IMG/VR virus record: IMGVR_UViG_3300038451_000447
Span: 1 to 24,012 of that record
Strand: one strand, 5' to 3'
DNA from: a virus
Length of the DNA stretch: 24,012 nucleotides
Each line of letters starts with the position of its first letter. Within the stretch, counting starts at the first letter, position 1. Made by a program: the position numbers and the translations under genes. This document shows positions 15,045 through 21,636 of this stretch, in pieces. A model generated the notes under the pieces. The model was not told where the DNA came from and searched no databases. It saw only the letters and a program-made list of their open reading frames with translations.

Positions 15045-17723
15045 ATGAAAAAAATTATATGTTTTTTGTTTGTACTTGCGGTGTTGATGATGTTTCCCAT
15101 TACGGCTTCCGCACAGGTTGCCGCAATCACAAATTATTGTGTTCTAGGCGCGACTCAAGCAGTGACTTCAGGATTGCAGTCGAGTAATTATCAGCAAGAA
15201 CTTATTCCAGATTGCACAGTAACAGTTTATTTGACCGGGACAACAACTTTGGCAACAATCTATGCAGATGCCTTGGAAACGTCTTTGACGAATCCATTTA
15301 CGGCTACAGCCAATGGCCAATGGATTTTTTTTGCGGCAATTAATCTGGGTTATGACATTGTATTGAGTGGAGGTATTTCTCCCAACATTTATCCTACTTC
15401 TGTCACTCTGACGGGATTGTATCCTTCTTCGCAACTTTCAAGTACAGTGTGGGGAGGAATTACCGGAACTCTTAGTAATCAGACAGATTTGCAAACTGCT
15501 CTCAATGCCAAGTTGAATTTGTCTGGTGGCACGCTAACCGGAGATTTAGTCTTACCGGGTATGACCATCACAAGTTTGACAGGTTATCTTTATGCGAATG
15601 GCAGCAGTGCTGTGACGGCGAGTACAACCATTCCCATTGCTGCACTTTCCTACGATTCTACCGCAGTGAATAGCCAGACTTGTACTTTGGGATCGAGCTG
15701 CACAGTAACGGCGGAAACGCCAAATTCCTTGACCTTCAACAGTGGCGGTTCAGGTGGGGCATCAGGATCGACATTCAATGGAGCATCCGCATTAACTGTG
15801 AGTTACAACACTGTGGGCGCAGCAGCTTCGAATGCTTCTACAACGGTAAATGGGCAGACTTGTACGCTTGGATCGAGCTGCACGGTGACGGCGGCAGCAA
15901 CAGGAATCACGGTAGGCACAACGACAGTATCGAGTGGCACAACGGGTTATATTTTGTATGACAACGGCGGCACACTGGGAAATTTGGCGACGACGGGGAG
16001 TGGAAGTGTGGTGCTGGCAACATCTCCTTCAGTCTCCGGATTAACGGTAACTTCGTCTTTTACGGCGACCGGACTCGTGACAAATACTGATCTTGCCAAT
16101 GCTTCTACGACGGTGAATGGGCAGACCTGTACACTCGGTGGAAGCTGTACCGCAACGGCGGCTGCAGGGACGCTGACGGGGACAACGCTTAATTCGACCG
16201 TGGTCAGTTCTAGTCTTACGTCGGTAGGGACCATTGGTACGGGTGTATGGCAAGGAACCATCATTGGTGCTGGTTACGGCGGAACGGGGACTTCTACCCT
16301 CACAGGTATTCGATACGCAAATGATGGATCGGCAGATACTGCATCCACAAGTTCTCAAATACTAACGGCAATTGGATCGGGAAACATTACCAATACTTAT
16401 TTGGCAAATGCTTCAACGACGGTAAATGGGCAGACTTGCACACTGGGGTCGAGCTGCACGGTGACGGCAACAGCAGCGGGAATTACAGTAGGCACAACGA
16501 CGGTGACCAGTGGCACGAGTGGGTATATTTTATACGACAACAGCGGCACACTTGGTGATCTAGCGACGACCGGGAGTGGGAATGTGGTGCTGGCAACATC
16601 CCCTTCAGTTTCTGGTTTGACGGTTACATCTTCTTTTACCGCAACTGGTTTAGTAACTAGCACTGACTTGGCTAGCACGGCAGTAACAGCAGGAAGTTAT
16701 GGATCGTCAACTGCGATTCCATCCTTTACCGTTAACGCAGAAGGACAACTTACAGCAGCGAGCACCAACGTTGTGATTGCCCCAGCAGGAACGTTGAGCG
16801 GAACAACATTGAATTCTACCGTAGTTAGTTCCAGCCTTACATCTGTAGGAACCATCGGAACAGGAGTGTGGAATGGAACGGCAATCGGTGCTGGTTACGG
16901 CGGAACGGGAACCACTACGCTTACAGGAATCCGATACGCAAATGGTGGCTCGGCGGACACTGCATCCACCAGCGCCCAAGTTCTTACAGCTATTGGGTCA
17001 GGGAATATCACCAACACTTATCTTACCAATGCTTCGACAACGGTAAATGGGCAGACCTGCACGCTTGGATCGAGTTGCACGGTAACGGCGGCAGCAACGG
17101 GAATCACAGTAGGCACAACTACAGTATCAAGCGGTACAACAGGCTATATTTTGTATGACAACGGTGGCACGCTTGGAGATCTAGCGACGACGGGGAGTGG
17201 GGATGTGGTGCTGGCAACATCTCCTTCAGTCTCCGGATTAACGGTGACTTCGTCTTTTACGGCAACGGGCCTTGTGACAAATACTGATCTGGCTTATGAC
17301 TCTATCACAGTGAGTGGAGTTACATGCACTCTGGGATCAAGCTGCTCAGTAAGCGTTATGAACCATCCCTTCTGGTTTGATGATGAGTCGAATACTGCAT
17401 ACACTGCGTCCCAAGCAGTGGTGTATATCACCAGTACCCTGGCCCAAACGATTCCTTCGGGTGGATCATCCACACAATTGGGGATTACTTGCACATCGAA
17501 GTTTACCCTTAAAACTGCTGCTACGGCATCGACGACGTTCAACATCAATGACAACGGGACGAGTTTTGGAACGATTGTATTTGCGGCGTCTGGAACCAGC
17601 GGAACGATCACCATTTCATCCGCTAAATCTATCGCATCTGGTGGGATTATCACTATCACTGCACCTTCAACTGCGGATAGTACGGCGGCTGGCTTGTACG
17701 GCGGACTGTGCAGTTATTACTAG
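15045..17723 (+). CDS. Repeat-rich fibre protein 2 with signal peptide
   Basis: The intact 892-residue paralogue of fibre 1. The signal peptide is MKKIICFLFVLAVLMMFPITASA before QVAA. Residues about 25-130 form the shared collar domain (ITNYCVLGATQ, LTNPFTATANGQW). LSGGTLTGDLVLPGM (about 160) opens the shaft. Three full 267-bp modules, two YGGTG modules and two GIRYAN.GSADTAS segments alternate through to about residue 750. The tip (from about 765, NHPFWFDDESNTAYT) differs from fibre 1 and has Thr/Ser/Gly-rich beta strands ending GGLCSYY. The architecture is of a trimeric adhesive shaft with a swappable tip. AAGGTG precedes the ATG. Export rather than virion assembly is suggested by the signal peptide but unproven. 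Confidence 0.75.
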   Translation: MKKIICFLFVLAVLMMFPITASAQVAAITNYCVLGATQAVTSGLQSSNYQQELIPDCTVTVYLTGTTTLATIYADALETSLTNPFTATANGQWIFFAAINLGYDIVLSGGISPNIYPTSVTLTGLYPSSQLSSTVWGGITGTLSNQTDLQTALNAKLNLSGGTLTGDLVLPGMTITSLTGYLYANGSSAVTASTTIPIAALSYDSTAVNSQTCTLGSSCTVTAETPNSLTFNSGGSGGASGSTFNGASALTVSYNTVGAAASNASTTVNGQTCTLGSSCTVTAAATGITVGTTTVSSGTTGYILYDNGGTLGNLATTGSGSVVLATSPSVSGLTVTSSFTATGLVTNTDLANASTTVNGQTCTLGGSCTATAAAGTLTGTTLNSTVVSSSLTSVGTIGTGVWQGTIIGAGYGGTGTSTLTGIRYANDGSADTASTSSQILTAIGSGNITNTYLANASTTVNGQTCTLGSSCTVTATAAGITVGTTTVTSGTSGYILYDNSGTLGDLATTGSGNVVLATSPSVSGLTVTSSFTATGLVTSTDLASTAVTAGSYGSSTAIPSFTVNAEGQLTAASTNVVIAPAGTLSGTTLNSTVVSSSLTSVGTIGTGVWNGTAIGAGYGGTGTTTLTGIRYANGGSADTASTSAQVLTAIGSGNITNTYLTNASTTVNGQTCTLGSSCTVTAAATGITVGTTTVSSGTTGYILYDNGGTLGDLATTGSGDVVLATSPSVSGLTVTSSFTATGLVTNTDLAYDSITVSGVTCTLGSSCSVSVMNHPFWFDDESNTAYTASQAVVYITSTLAQTIPSGGSSTQLGITCTSKFTLKTAATASTTFNINDNGTSFGTIVFAASGTSGTITISSAKSIASGGIITITAPSTADSTAAGLYGGLCSYY
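15834..16100 (+). repeat. 267-bp coding repeat, fibre 2 copy 1
   Basis: Same module as at 13604-14397, in frame and full length, with near-identical DNA including the segment from TCCGGATTAACGGTAACTTC onward. It is followed at 16101 by the start of another copy that changes after about 55 bases into the YGGTG module. Confidence 0.9.
16164..16289 (+). repeat. YGGTG-type coding repeat, copy 2
   Basis: Encodes AGTLTGTTLNSTVVSSSLTS followed by VGTIGTGVWQGTIIGAGYGG. It is followed by the GIRYANDGSADTAS segment (about 16290-16409), which recurs after copy 3. Confidence 0.8.
16410..16676 (+). repeat. 267-bp coding repeat, fibre 2 copy 2
   Basis: Full-length, in-frame copy with more synonymous differences than the others toward its 3' end, so it is probably an older or less converted copy. 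Confidence 0.85.
16785..16910 (+). repeat. YGGTG-type coding repeat, copy 3
   Basis: Encodes AGTLSGTTLNSTVVSSSLTS and then VGTIGTGVWNGTAIGAGYGG, followed by GIRYANGGSADTAS (about 16911-17030). Confidence 0.8.
17031..17297 (+). repeat. 267-bp coding repeat, fibre 2 copy 3
   Basis: Full-length, in-frame copy. Its DNA is closer to the copies at 14131 and 15834 than to the adjacent copy at 16410, which suggests exchange between the two fibre genes. Confidence 0.88.
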
Positions 17724-17732
17724 GAGACCAGA

Positions 17733-18491
17733 ATGAGAAATGTGCGGATATTTGGAATCATGATTTTTGTTTATTTTGTTCTTGGAGTCAGCCTATCCAA
17801 GGCATCAGGTATTGCTGAAATTTTTCGGGATTATGTGGACAATGGAAGTGGAACTACCATTAGCAGTGATTCGCTAGTTACCACTGGAGCAAGTCTTATC
17901 GTGGTAGGATGTTCAGGAGTTGGGGCCGTAAGCAGCATCACCAATTCTGGTACTGCGGATAGCTGGACCCTTCTTACTGCATATGGCGTTTCGGGATCAG
18001 GAGCAAATTATTCTCAACTAGGATATGCCTATTCTCCCACTACATCGGCTATTGGCCAGGCGTTTACCTGCACTTGGAGCACTAATCAAAGTAATTCGGC
18101 GATTTCGGTATTTGGTTTCTCGGGTACCATGACTACCAGTGCAGTTTTGGATTCGTCTGTAGGAAGTTCTGACTCGACTTCTACGTCTGTTACTACTCCC
18201 GCAATATTTCCCTCAGTAGCGGGAGAGGTATTTGTGGTATTAACCAGTAATGGACTAGATTTTAATTTTTCTTGTACAGATCTTACTTACCTTAATGCTT
18301 GGATTATTGGATCAGTTGATATTGGAGACTGGCAAAATAACATTGGCGCTCTGTATTTGATTGATTCAACAACTGATGGTCTTTATGACACATTTGATTT
18401 TGTAGATAGTGCCGGAGATGATACGTCGGCGGCAATGGCGTCTTTTAGACCTTTAGGAGCCAAGGAGCATGTACTAGGTAGTCAACAATAA
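17733..18491 (+). CDS. Exported beta-sandwich-like protein
   Basis: This 252-residue protein starts at ATG 17733, ten bases after the fibre 2 stop, behind TAGGAGACCAGA. The N-terminus MRNVRIFGIMIFVYFVLGVSLSKASG can be a Sec signal, with cleavage near SKASG, or an uncleaved anchor. The remainder resembles a jelly-roll module seen in secreted and fibre proteins (SLIVVGCSGVGAVSSITNSG, ADSWTLL, FTCTW, SAISVFGFSG). It has few charged residues and three well-spaced Cys in the mature part. It is the fourth consecutive gene with an export signal. No enzyme motif is visible. A surface adhesin or fibre-associated protein is the best description. Confidence 0.62.
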   Translation: MRNVRIFGIMIFVYFVLGVSLSKASGIAEIFRDYVDNGSGTTISSDSLVTTGASLIVVGCSGVGAVSSITNSGTADSWTLLTAYGVSGSGANYSQLGYAYSPTTSAIGQAFTCTWSTNQSNSAISVFGFSGTMTTSAVLDSSVGSSDSTSTSVTTPAIFPSVAGEVFVVLTSNGLDFNFSCTDLTYLNAWIIGSVDIGDWQNNIGALYLIDSTTDGLYDTFDFVDSAGDDTSAAMASFRPLGAKEHVLGSQQ

Positions 18492-18501
18492 AAGGAGAAT
18501 C

Positions 18502-18870
18502 ATGGCGTACCAACTTTCAGGTTATACGGATGTTTACGGAGTAGCGCAAAGCGCAGCGTACCTTCGTGTTACATCGACAAATATTGAGCACAGATTAAAA
18601 CAAACGATTGTGTCTTATGCGATCTATGCGACGGCGACTACGGCGGATGATGGGAAGAGCCTTCCTTTGGCAAGTGCTTCATGTACCTTCTACGATTCCT
18701 CGGATGGAAATACCTTGCTGTATACGAACAATTTTGTTTGTGCTTTAGGGACTGATCCGTTCGGGACTCAGCCGACGAATGTCAACGATATGCTGACAAT
18801 GCAAGCATATTTGGCATTGAAGAACCACAGCAGTATGACCACGTTGCTGAGTGGGGCGACAGCTGTTTAA
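18502..18870 (+). CDS. Small hypothetical structural protein
   Basis: This 122-residue protein begins at ATG 18502 after AAAGGAGAATC. It has no signal peptide. The sequence (AYLRVTSTNIEHRLKQTIVSYAIYATATT, then a small Ser/Asp-rich region, then a helix-rich C-terminus MLTMQAYLALKNHSSMTTLL) suggests a beta strand-rich core with a terminal helix. No family is recognised. It may belong to the fibre block as an assembly factor or baseplate-like part, based only on position between fibres and lysis genes. Confidence 0.6.
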   Translation: MAYQLSGYTDVYGVAQSAAYLRVTSTNIEHRLKQTIVSYAIYATATTADDGKSLPLASASCTFYDSSDGNTLLYTNNFVCALGTDPFGTQPTNVNDMLTMQAYLALKNHSSMTTLLSGATAV

Positions 18871-18946
18871 GACGGTTTTCTAACCATCGTCTGGTCGAAA
18901 AATATCGGTTGCTTAATTTTTCATTTAGCTGAAGGATAAAAGAAAA

Positions 18947-19258
18947 ATGAAGGTGCCGAGGATGAGTACAGAAAGCAGAATTGCAGAAGAAGAAAAATGG
19001 CGACAGGAGGTAACCGTTTTTATGGCGACAATCAGTAATCAAATGGACAGAATCAATAACGATTTGTATGACAGCACGGGAAGAGCTGGACTGGTTGAAG
19101 AATTTCGCGCTTACATGGCAGAACAGCGAGGAAGAGACGCTGAACGCAGAGTGCAGGAAAAGCGTTCTAACCATCGTTGGTACGTTGTTGTTTCAATTGT
19201 TGTGATTTTTACCGCTCTTCAATCTGTGCTGACCTTTTTTCATTTGGTTGGCAAATAG
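18947..19258 (+). CDS. Single-pass membrane protein, holin- or XhlA-like
   Basis: The 103-residue protein has a charged, coiled-coil-prone N-terminus (residues 10-75: RIAEEEKWRQEV, ISNQMDRINNDL, RGRDAERRVQEK) and one C-terminal transmembrane segment (about 78-100: WYVVVSIVVIFTALQSVLTF). The arrangement resembles XhlA-type phage membrane proteins that assist holins. The start ATG 18947 has GAAGGA nine bases upstream; ATG 18962, also in frame, is an alternative. It begins the lysis region, three genes before a two-helix holin candidate. Membrane insertion is confidently predicted; a lysis role is inferred from context. Confidence 0.65.
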   Translation: MKVPRMSTESRIAEEEKWRQEVTVFMATISNQMDRINNDLYDSTGRAGLVEEFRAYMAEQRGRDAERRVQEKRSNHRWYVVVSIVVIFTALQSVLTFFHLVGK

Positions 19259-19269
19259 AAAGGGAAGCG

Positions 19270-19413
19270 ATGCTGCGATGGCTACGAAGACTGCGCATTC
19301 GTTTTTGGGGGTGTCCTGAGTGCAAGGGGATAGGTTATTTCACGACATCCGATGGCGAAAATTATCCATGTAGTTGTTGCAAACCAACAGCAAAGAAAGT
19401 GAGCACTCGATGA
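19270..19413 (+). CDS. Zinc-ribbon microprotein
   Basis: The 47-residue frame starts at ATG 19270 with GGGAAG close upstream and ends overlapping the next start (ATGA at 19410). After an Arg-rich N-terminus (LRWLRRLRIRFWG) it has CPECKGIGYF and CSCCK, a CxxC...CxCC pattern resembling the DnaJ-type CxxCxGxG zinc ribbon. It would bind one zinc ion. A role is not known; candidates are a nucleic-acid-binding protein or a small regulator. Translational coupling to the holin is clear from the overlap. Its small size keeps confidence moderate. Confidence 0.58.
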   Translation: MLRWLRRLRIRFWGCPECKGIGYFTTSDGENYPCSCCKPTAKKVSTR

Positions 19414-19661
19414 GTAACAATACGAAAGTCTGGCTTCATTCCCTAGTGGCTGCAGCAATTGGTGGAGCGGCAAGCGCACTTGGCGCGGTTCTTATTTCTC
19501 CGTCATCCTTCAACTTTACTTTGGCCGGATGGGAGAATATTGGCAAAATCGCATTTGCTGGAGCCGTGATTCCTGTGCTTGCACTGTTGAAGAAGTCCCC
19601 ACTTCCAGATACAGGCCCTGACATTGTGGATGGTGCGAATTCTCTCAAATTGAATCCGTAG
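19410..19661 (+). CDS. Putative holin with two transmembrane helices
   Basis: The ATG at 19410 overlaps the preceding TGA and gives 83 residues. Transmembrane helix 1 spans about 7-29 (VWLHSLVAAAIGGAASALGA) and helix 2 about 42-60 (IGKIAFAGAVIPVLALL), joined by a short polar loop and followed by KKSPLPD and a polar tail. The Gly/Ala-rich helices, two-pass topology and KxSPLP ending match small phage membrane proteins usually annotated as holins. A holin forms lethal pores that let the endolysin reach the wall. The endolysin candidate is about 1.2 kb downstream. Topology is confident; the holin label is context-supported. Confidence 0.66.
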   Translation: MSNNTKVWLHSLVAAAIGGAASALGAVLISPSSFNFTLAGWENIGKIAFAGAVIPVLALLKKSPLPDTGPDIVDGANSLKLNP

Positions 19662-19692
19662 CAAACGAACCGGTCTAAAAAAGGGAGAACCA

Positions 19693-20232
19693 ATGAATCG
19701 CAGAAATTTTATGAAGTCAGCCTCTTTTGGCGGTGCAGCGGCCTTGGTTGGGCCTTCTCTACTCACGATGGAGGGTTGCGACAGTTCGACCCTCAAGAGC
19801 TACCTGAACGTCGTCCTGAATTCTGCTAAAAGCATTTTGGCCCTTGGCAATTCGACGGATAGCTGGTACACGACTCTCAGCAATGCTATTACGGCTCTGG
19901 AGAACACGGAGAGCGACTGGAATGGATCGACGGCAGTATCGGTGGTGGTGAGCGCTCTGGATAGTGTAGAGGCTGTTCTGGCGACTATCCCGACCACCTC
20001 AGCATACTCTGCTTTGATCGATTTGCTGACAACCGCGATTGATACCATTCTGACTACGTTCGTATCCACTAAATCGTCCTCGGTTAAGGTGAAGTCTCTT
20101 GCTCAGGCGAATCCTCATCGTGGACGCGTGCCGTTAAACAAAGCACATGCCTTCCAGTCGAAGGTTGGCGCATACAAGAGCCAATGGAATGAACTTGCCA
20201 CCAGCCTCGGGTATACCAAGGTAAAGCTGTAA
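19693..20232 (+). CDS. Tat-signal, possibly lipid-anchored protein
   Basis: This 179-residue protein starts at ATG 19693 behind AAGGGAG. The N-terminus has a twin-arginine motif (RRNFMK, residues 3-8), a weakly hydrophobic Gly/Ala stretch, and MEGC with Cys29, an imperfect lipobox (Glu at -2) with Asp at +2, which in Enterobacteria favours inner-membrane retention. The body (about 30-140) is a series of amphipathic helices rich in Ser, Thr, Ala and Leu (YLNVVLNSAKSILALGN, VVVSALDSVEAVLATI). The C-terminus is basic. A phage lysis-region gene with Tat export is unusual. A spanin-like role, superinfection exclusion, or a cargo gene acquired from a host are options; none is shown. Confidence 0.6.
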   Translation: MNRRNFMKSASFGGAAALVGPSLLTMEGCDSSTLKSYLNVVLNSAKSILALGNSTDSWYTTLSNAITALENTESDWNGSTAVSVVVSALDSVEAVLATIPTTSAYSALIDLLTTAIDTILTTFVSTKSSSVKVKSLAQANPHRGRVPLNKAHAFQSKVGAYKSQWNELATSLGYTKVKL

Positions 20233-20239
20233 TTCAGCT

Positions 20240-20287
20240 TGCCCGGGTAACTGCTTCATCGGTGAGATGAAAGTAACCCGGGCATTT
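20240..20287 (+). terminator. Long bipartite hairpin, possible terminator
   Basis: TGCCCGGGT (20240-20248) pairs with ACCCGGGCA (20276-20284). After an A-A mismatch, ACT pairs with AGT. After a 2-base bulge, TTCATC (20255-20260) pairs with GATGAA (20266-20271) around GGTGA. That is 18 pairs in total. TTT follows, a short T-run, so termination may be partial. It separates the Tat-signal gene from the last lysis genes. Confidence 0.65.
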
Positions 20288-20304
20288 CACAAAAGGGGAA
20301 AACC

Positions 20305-20490
20305 ATGAGTTTCTTTGGAAAGATTGGACACGCGATTGTGGATATTGCGGAGAATATAATCCTCGATCCACCGGCGCCACCTGATCCGAATCCCTTGCCA
20401 GGGCCTGAACCTCCGCCTGCGCAACCTTCACAACCTCCGCAACCGGACTTTCCTCCTTCACCCGACTTTGGCAAAATGCCTCGACCATAA
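20305..20490 (+). CDS. Proline-rich small protein
   Basis: The 61-residue protein starts at ATG 20305 after GGGGAAAACC. The first 20 residues are an amphipathic helix (SFFGKIGHAIVDIAENIIL). The rest is a Pro-rich, probably extended tail (PPAPPDPNPLPGPEPPPAQP). Such a helix-plus-Pro tail could span the periplasm or cap another protein. No family is recognised. It shares a transcript with the next two genes, and its hairpin leader is the strong stem-loop at 20240. Confidence 0.6.
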   Translation: MSFFGKIGHAIVDIAENIILDPPAPPDPNPLPGPEPPPAQPSQPPQPDFPPSPDFGKMPRP

Positions 20491-20509
20491 CGAGTTCATT
20501 GGAGGAATC

Positions 20510-20833
20510 ATGCCTGGTCCGATTACTCCCATCAATGTGAATCAGGAACAACGAGACTTCCATGATGTTGAGCGGGAACATTACTTACGGCGTTGTCTGA
20601 TCGCATTCGATATTTTCTGCAATGTGGTGTTCTTTTTTGGAGACGAGGATGAGACGATCAGCAGTCACTCTGCCCGCGCCGCCACGCAGGGGAAACGGTG
20701 GGGGATTGTGCTGAGCTGGTTCCTCGACCTTTTCCAGCGTGACCACGGGGCTCACGCCGTTGCAGGGGACGAGGAACGCGCCCTGAACATCGAGCAGGTA
20801 GAAGAAACCAGCGGAGTCCTTCCGAAGAAGTGA
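20510..20833 (+). CDS. DETISS-motif phage protein of the lysis region
   Basis: The ATG at 20510 has GGAGGAATC upstream and gives 107 residues. A hydrophobic amphipathic stretch (IAFDIFCNVVFFFG, 31-44) leads into DEDETISSHSARAATQGKRW (45-64) and LSWFLDLFQRDHGAHAV. To my recollection this DETxSSxxxRxxxxGKRWG pattern marks a family of small conserved phage proteins often found near lysis genes, without a settled function. The His-containing end might bind metal. It could assist lysis or regulate it. It lies 19 bases after the Pro-rich gene and 23 bases before the endolysin ATG. Confidence 0.62.
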   Translation: MPGPITPINVNQEQRDFHDVEREHYLRRCLIAFDIFCNVVFFFGDEDETISSHSARAATQGKRWGIVLSWFLDLFQRDHGAHAVAGDEERALNIEQVEETSGVLPKK

Positions 20834-20856
20834 TTCTTGGCAGAAGAGGCAGCATC

Positions 20857-21300
20857 ATGCGGGTTCAAGATCAAGTGTTTCTTGCAGTGGCAATGTGGAA
20901 AGAGAATCGTGAAGCTGGCGTGCGTGGAATGCAGAGCGTAGGGAACGTGCTGATGAATCGTGCGGCAAAACGTAAAACCAATGAATACACGGAATGCACG
21001 CGCCCATTGCAGATTTCGAGTCTGACGGCCAAAGGCGATCCAGAATTGACTCTATGGCCACAGGATAGCGATCCGACTTGGCAAACTGCACTTGATCTTG
21101 CCGCTCATGCTGCGGCCGGTATTCTTGTGGACATTACGAACGGCGCCACGCTTTATTACGCACCGGAAGGGCAATCATGGAAGCAGCGTTTTACCCTTCC
21201 AAATGGAAGTGTGATTGCTTTTCCGGATGATTGGAATAAAGAGGCTGTTGCCTATACCGCAGAGATTGGTAGTCAGTATTTTTTTAAAGAAGTGAATTAA
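20857..21300 (+). CDS. Endolysin, SleB-type cell-wall hydrolase
   Basis: The 147-residue protein begins at ATG 20857 with AGAGG upstream; GTG 20830 in the same frame overlaps the previous stop but lacks a site. LAVAMWKENREAGVRGMQSV (residues 9-28) matches the family start, where the Glu at 16 would be the catalytic acid, followed by VLMNRA (31-36), QISS (52-55) and DITNGATLYYAP (92-103). Members cleave the peptidoglycan glycan strand, as lytic transglycosylases or N-acetylglucosaminidase-like enzymes. No signal peptide or anchor is present, so release through the upstream holin is expected. The length is within the range of single-domain phage lysins. Confidence 0.8.
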   Translation: MRVQDQVFLAVAMWKENREAGVRGMQSVGNVLMNRAAKRKTNEYTECTRPLQISSLTAKGDPELTLWPQDSDPTWQTALDLAAHAAAGILVDITNGATLYYAPEGQSWKQRFTLPNGSVIAFPDDWNKEAVAYTAEIGSQYFFKEVN

Positions 21301-21313
21301 ATGGGAGGCACAA

Positions 21314-21520
21314 ATGCCGGCACGTGAGATCATGAAGAAATTCCGCCAGCATACGCTTCACTCCGGCCGGAGCGGCAAGATTGTGCGTAACAAGAAACAA
21401 GCGAAGGCGATCTTGTTGAGTTACTTGCGGAAAGAGGGAAGAATCGGCCCGCGCAAGGGGAAAAAAACAAAGAGATTGGCACATAAAAGAGTTGTCAGCA
21501 AGCAAAGATCGCGAAGATAA
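21314..21520 (+). CDS. DUF6496-like small basic protein
   Basis: This 68-residue protein has a strong GGGAGG site six bases from ATG 21314. The N-terminal MPAREIMKKFRQHTLHSGR, then GKIVRNKKQAKAILLSYLRK, matches DUF6496 (MPAREIMHK..LHSG...KSRKQAIAI), a small basic family common in phages and soil bacteria. The C-terminus is nearly all Lys/Arg (PRKGKKTKRLAHKR). Nucleic-acid binding is plausible; function is unknown. Its 3' end overlaps the promoter hexamers of leader 4, so the next unit is transcribed from within this gene. The family assignment comes from remembered pattern rather than a search. Confidence 0.7.
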   Translation: MPAREIMKKFRQHTLHSGRSGKIVRNKKQAKAILLSYLRKEGRIGPRKGKKTKRLAHKRVVSKQRSRR

Positions 21521-21521
21521 T
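21492..21521 (+). promoter_or_regulatory. Sigma70-like promoter for leader 4
   Basis: TTGTCA (21492-21497), an 18-base spacer and GATAAT (21516-21521), each one mismatch from consensus. The distance to the ACATGCCC box (21541) equals that at leaders 1 and 2. The hexamers lie inside the end of the preceding gene. Confidence 0.62.
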
Positions 21522-21527
21522 AATGCA

Positions 21528-21636
21528 GTACAACTGAGCGACATGCCCTCTCCCCTTTGCGGGGAGAACAAGCAATGGCTCAAGACCGGCAACGGCTCTT
21601 GGGCCATTGCTGTTTTTGTTGCAGGGAGGATAGGTC
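21528..21636 (+). promoter_or_regulatory. Structured 5' leader RNA, copy 4
   Basis: ACTGAGCGACATGCCC, then the strongest first hairpin: TCTCCCC (21549-21555) with GGGGAGA (21561-21567), loop TTTGC. The main hairpin pairs 21574-21585 with 21597-21608 (one G-T), then CCG 21586-21588 with CGG 21593-21595 around GCAA (21589-21592), with bulged C21596. The inner pair A-T of the other copies is G-C here, a compensatory change, and the loop is still GNRA. A T-rich stretch (GCTGTTTTTG) follows. It ends in GGGAGGATAGGTC before the ATG. Confidence 0.83.

Noticed and set aside
15947-16678. Antisense frames inside the fibre repeats (93-105 codons)
   Set aside because: They recur only because the coding repeats recur, and have no translation signals.
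13604-17297. CRISPR-like array
   Set aside because: The repeats are 126-267 bp, in frame and coding, without regular unique spacers.
18878-19176. 13-base direct repeat TTCTAACCATCGT at 18878 and 19164 as an attachment site or operator
   Set aside because: A few 13-base matches are expected by chance in 24 kb, and no integrase or partner structure is nearby.
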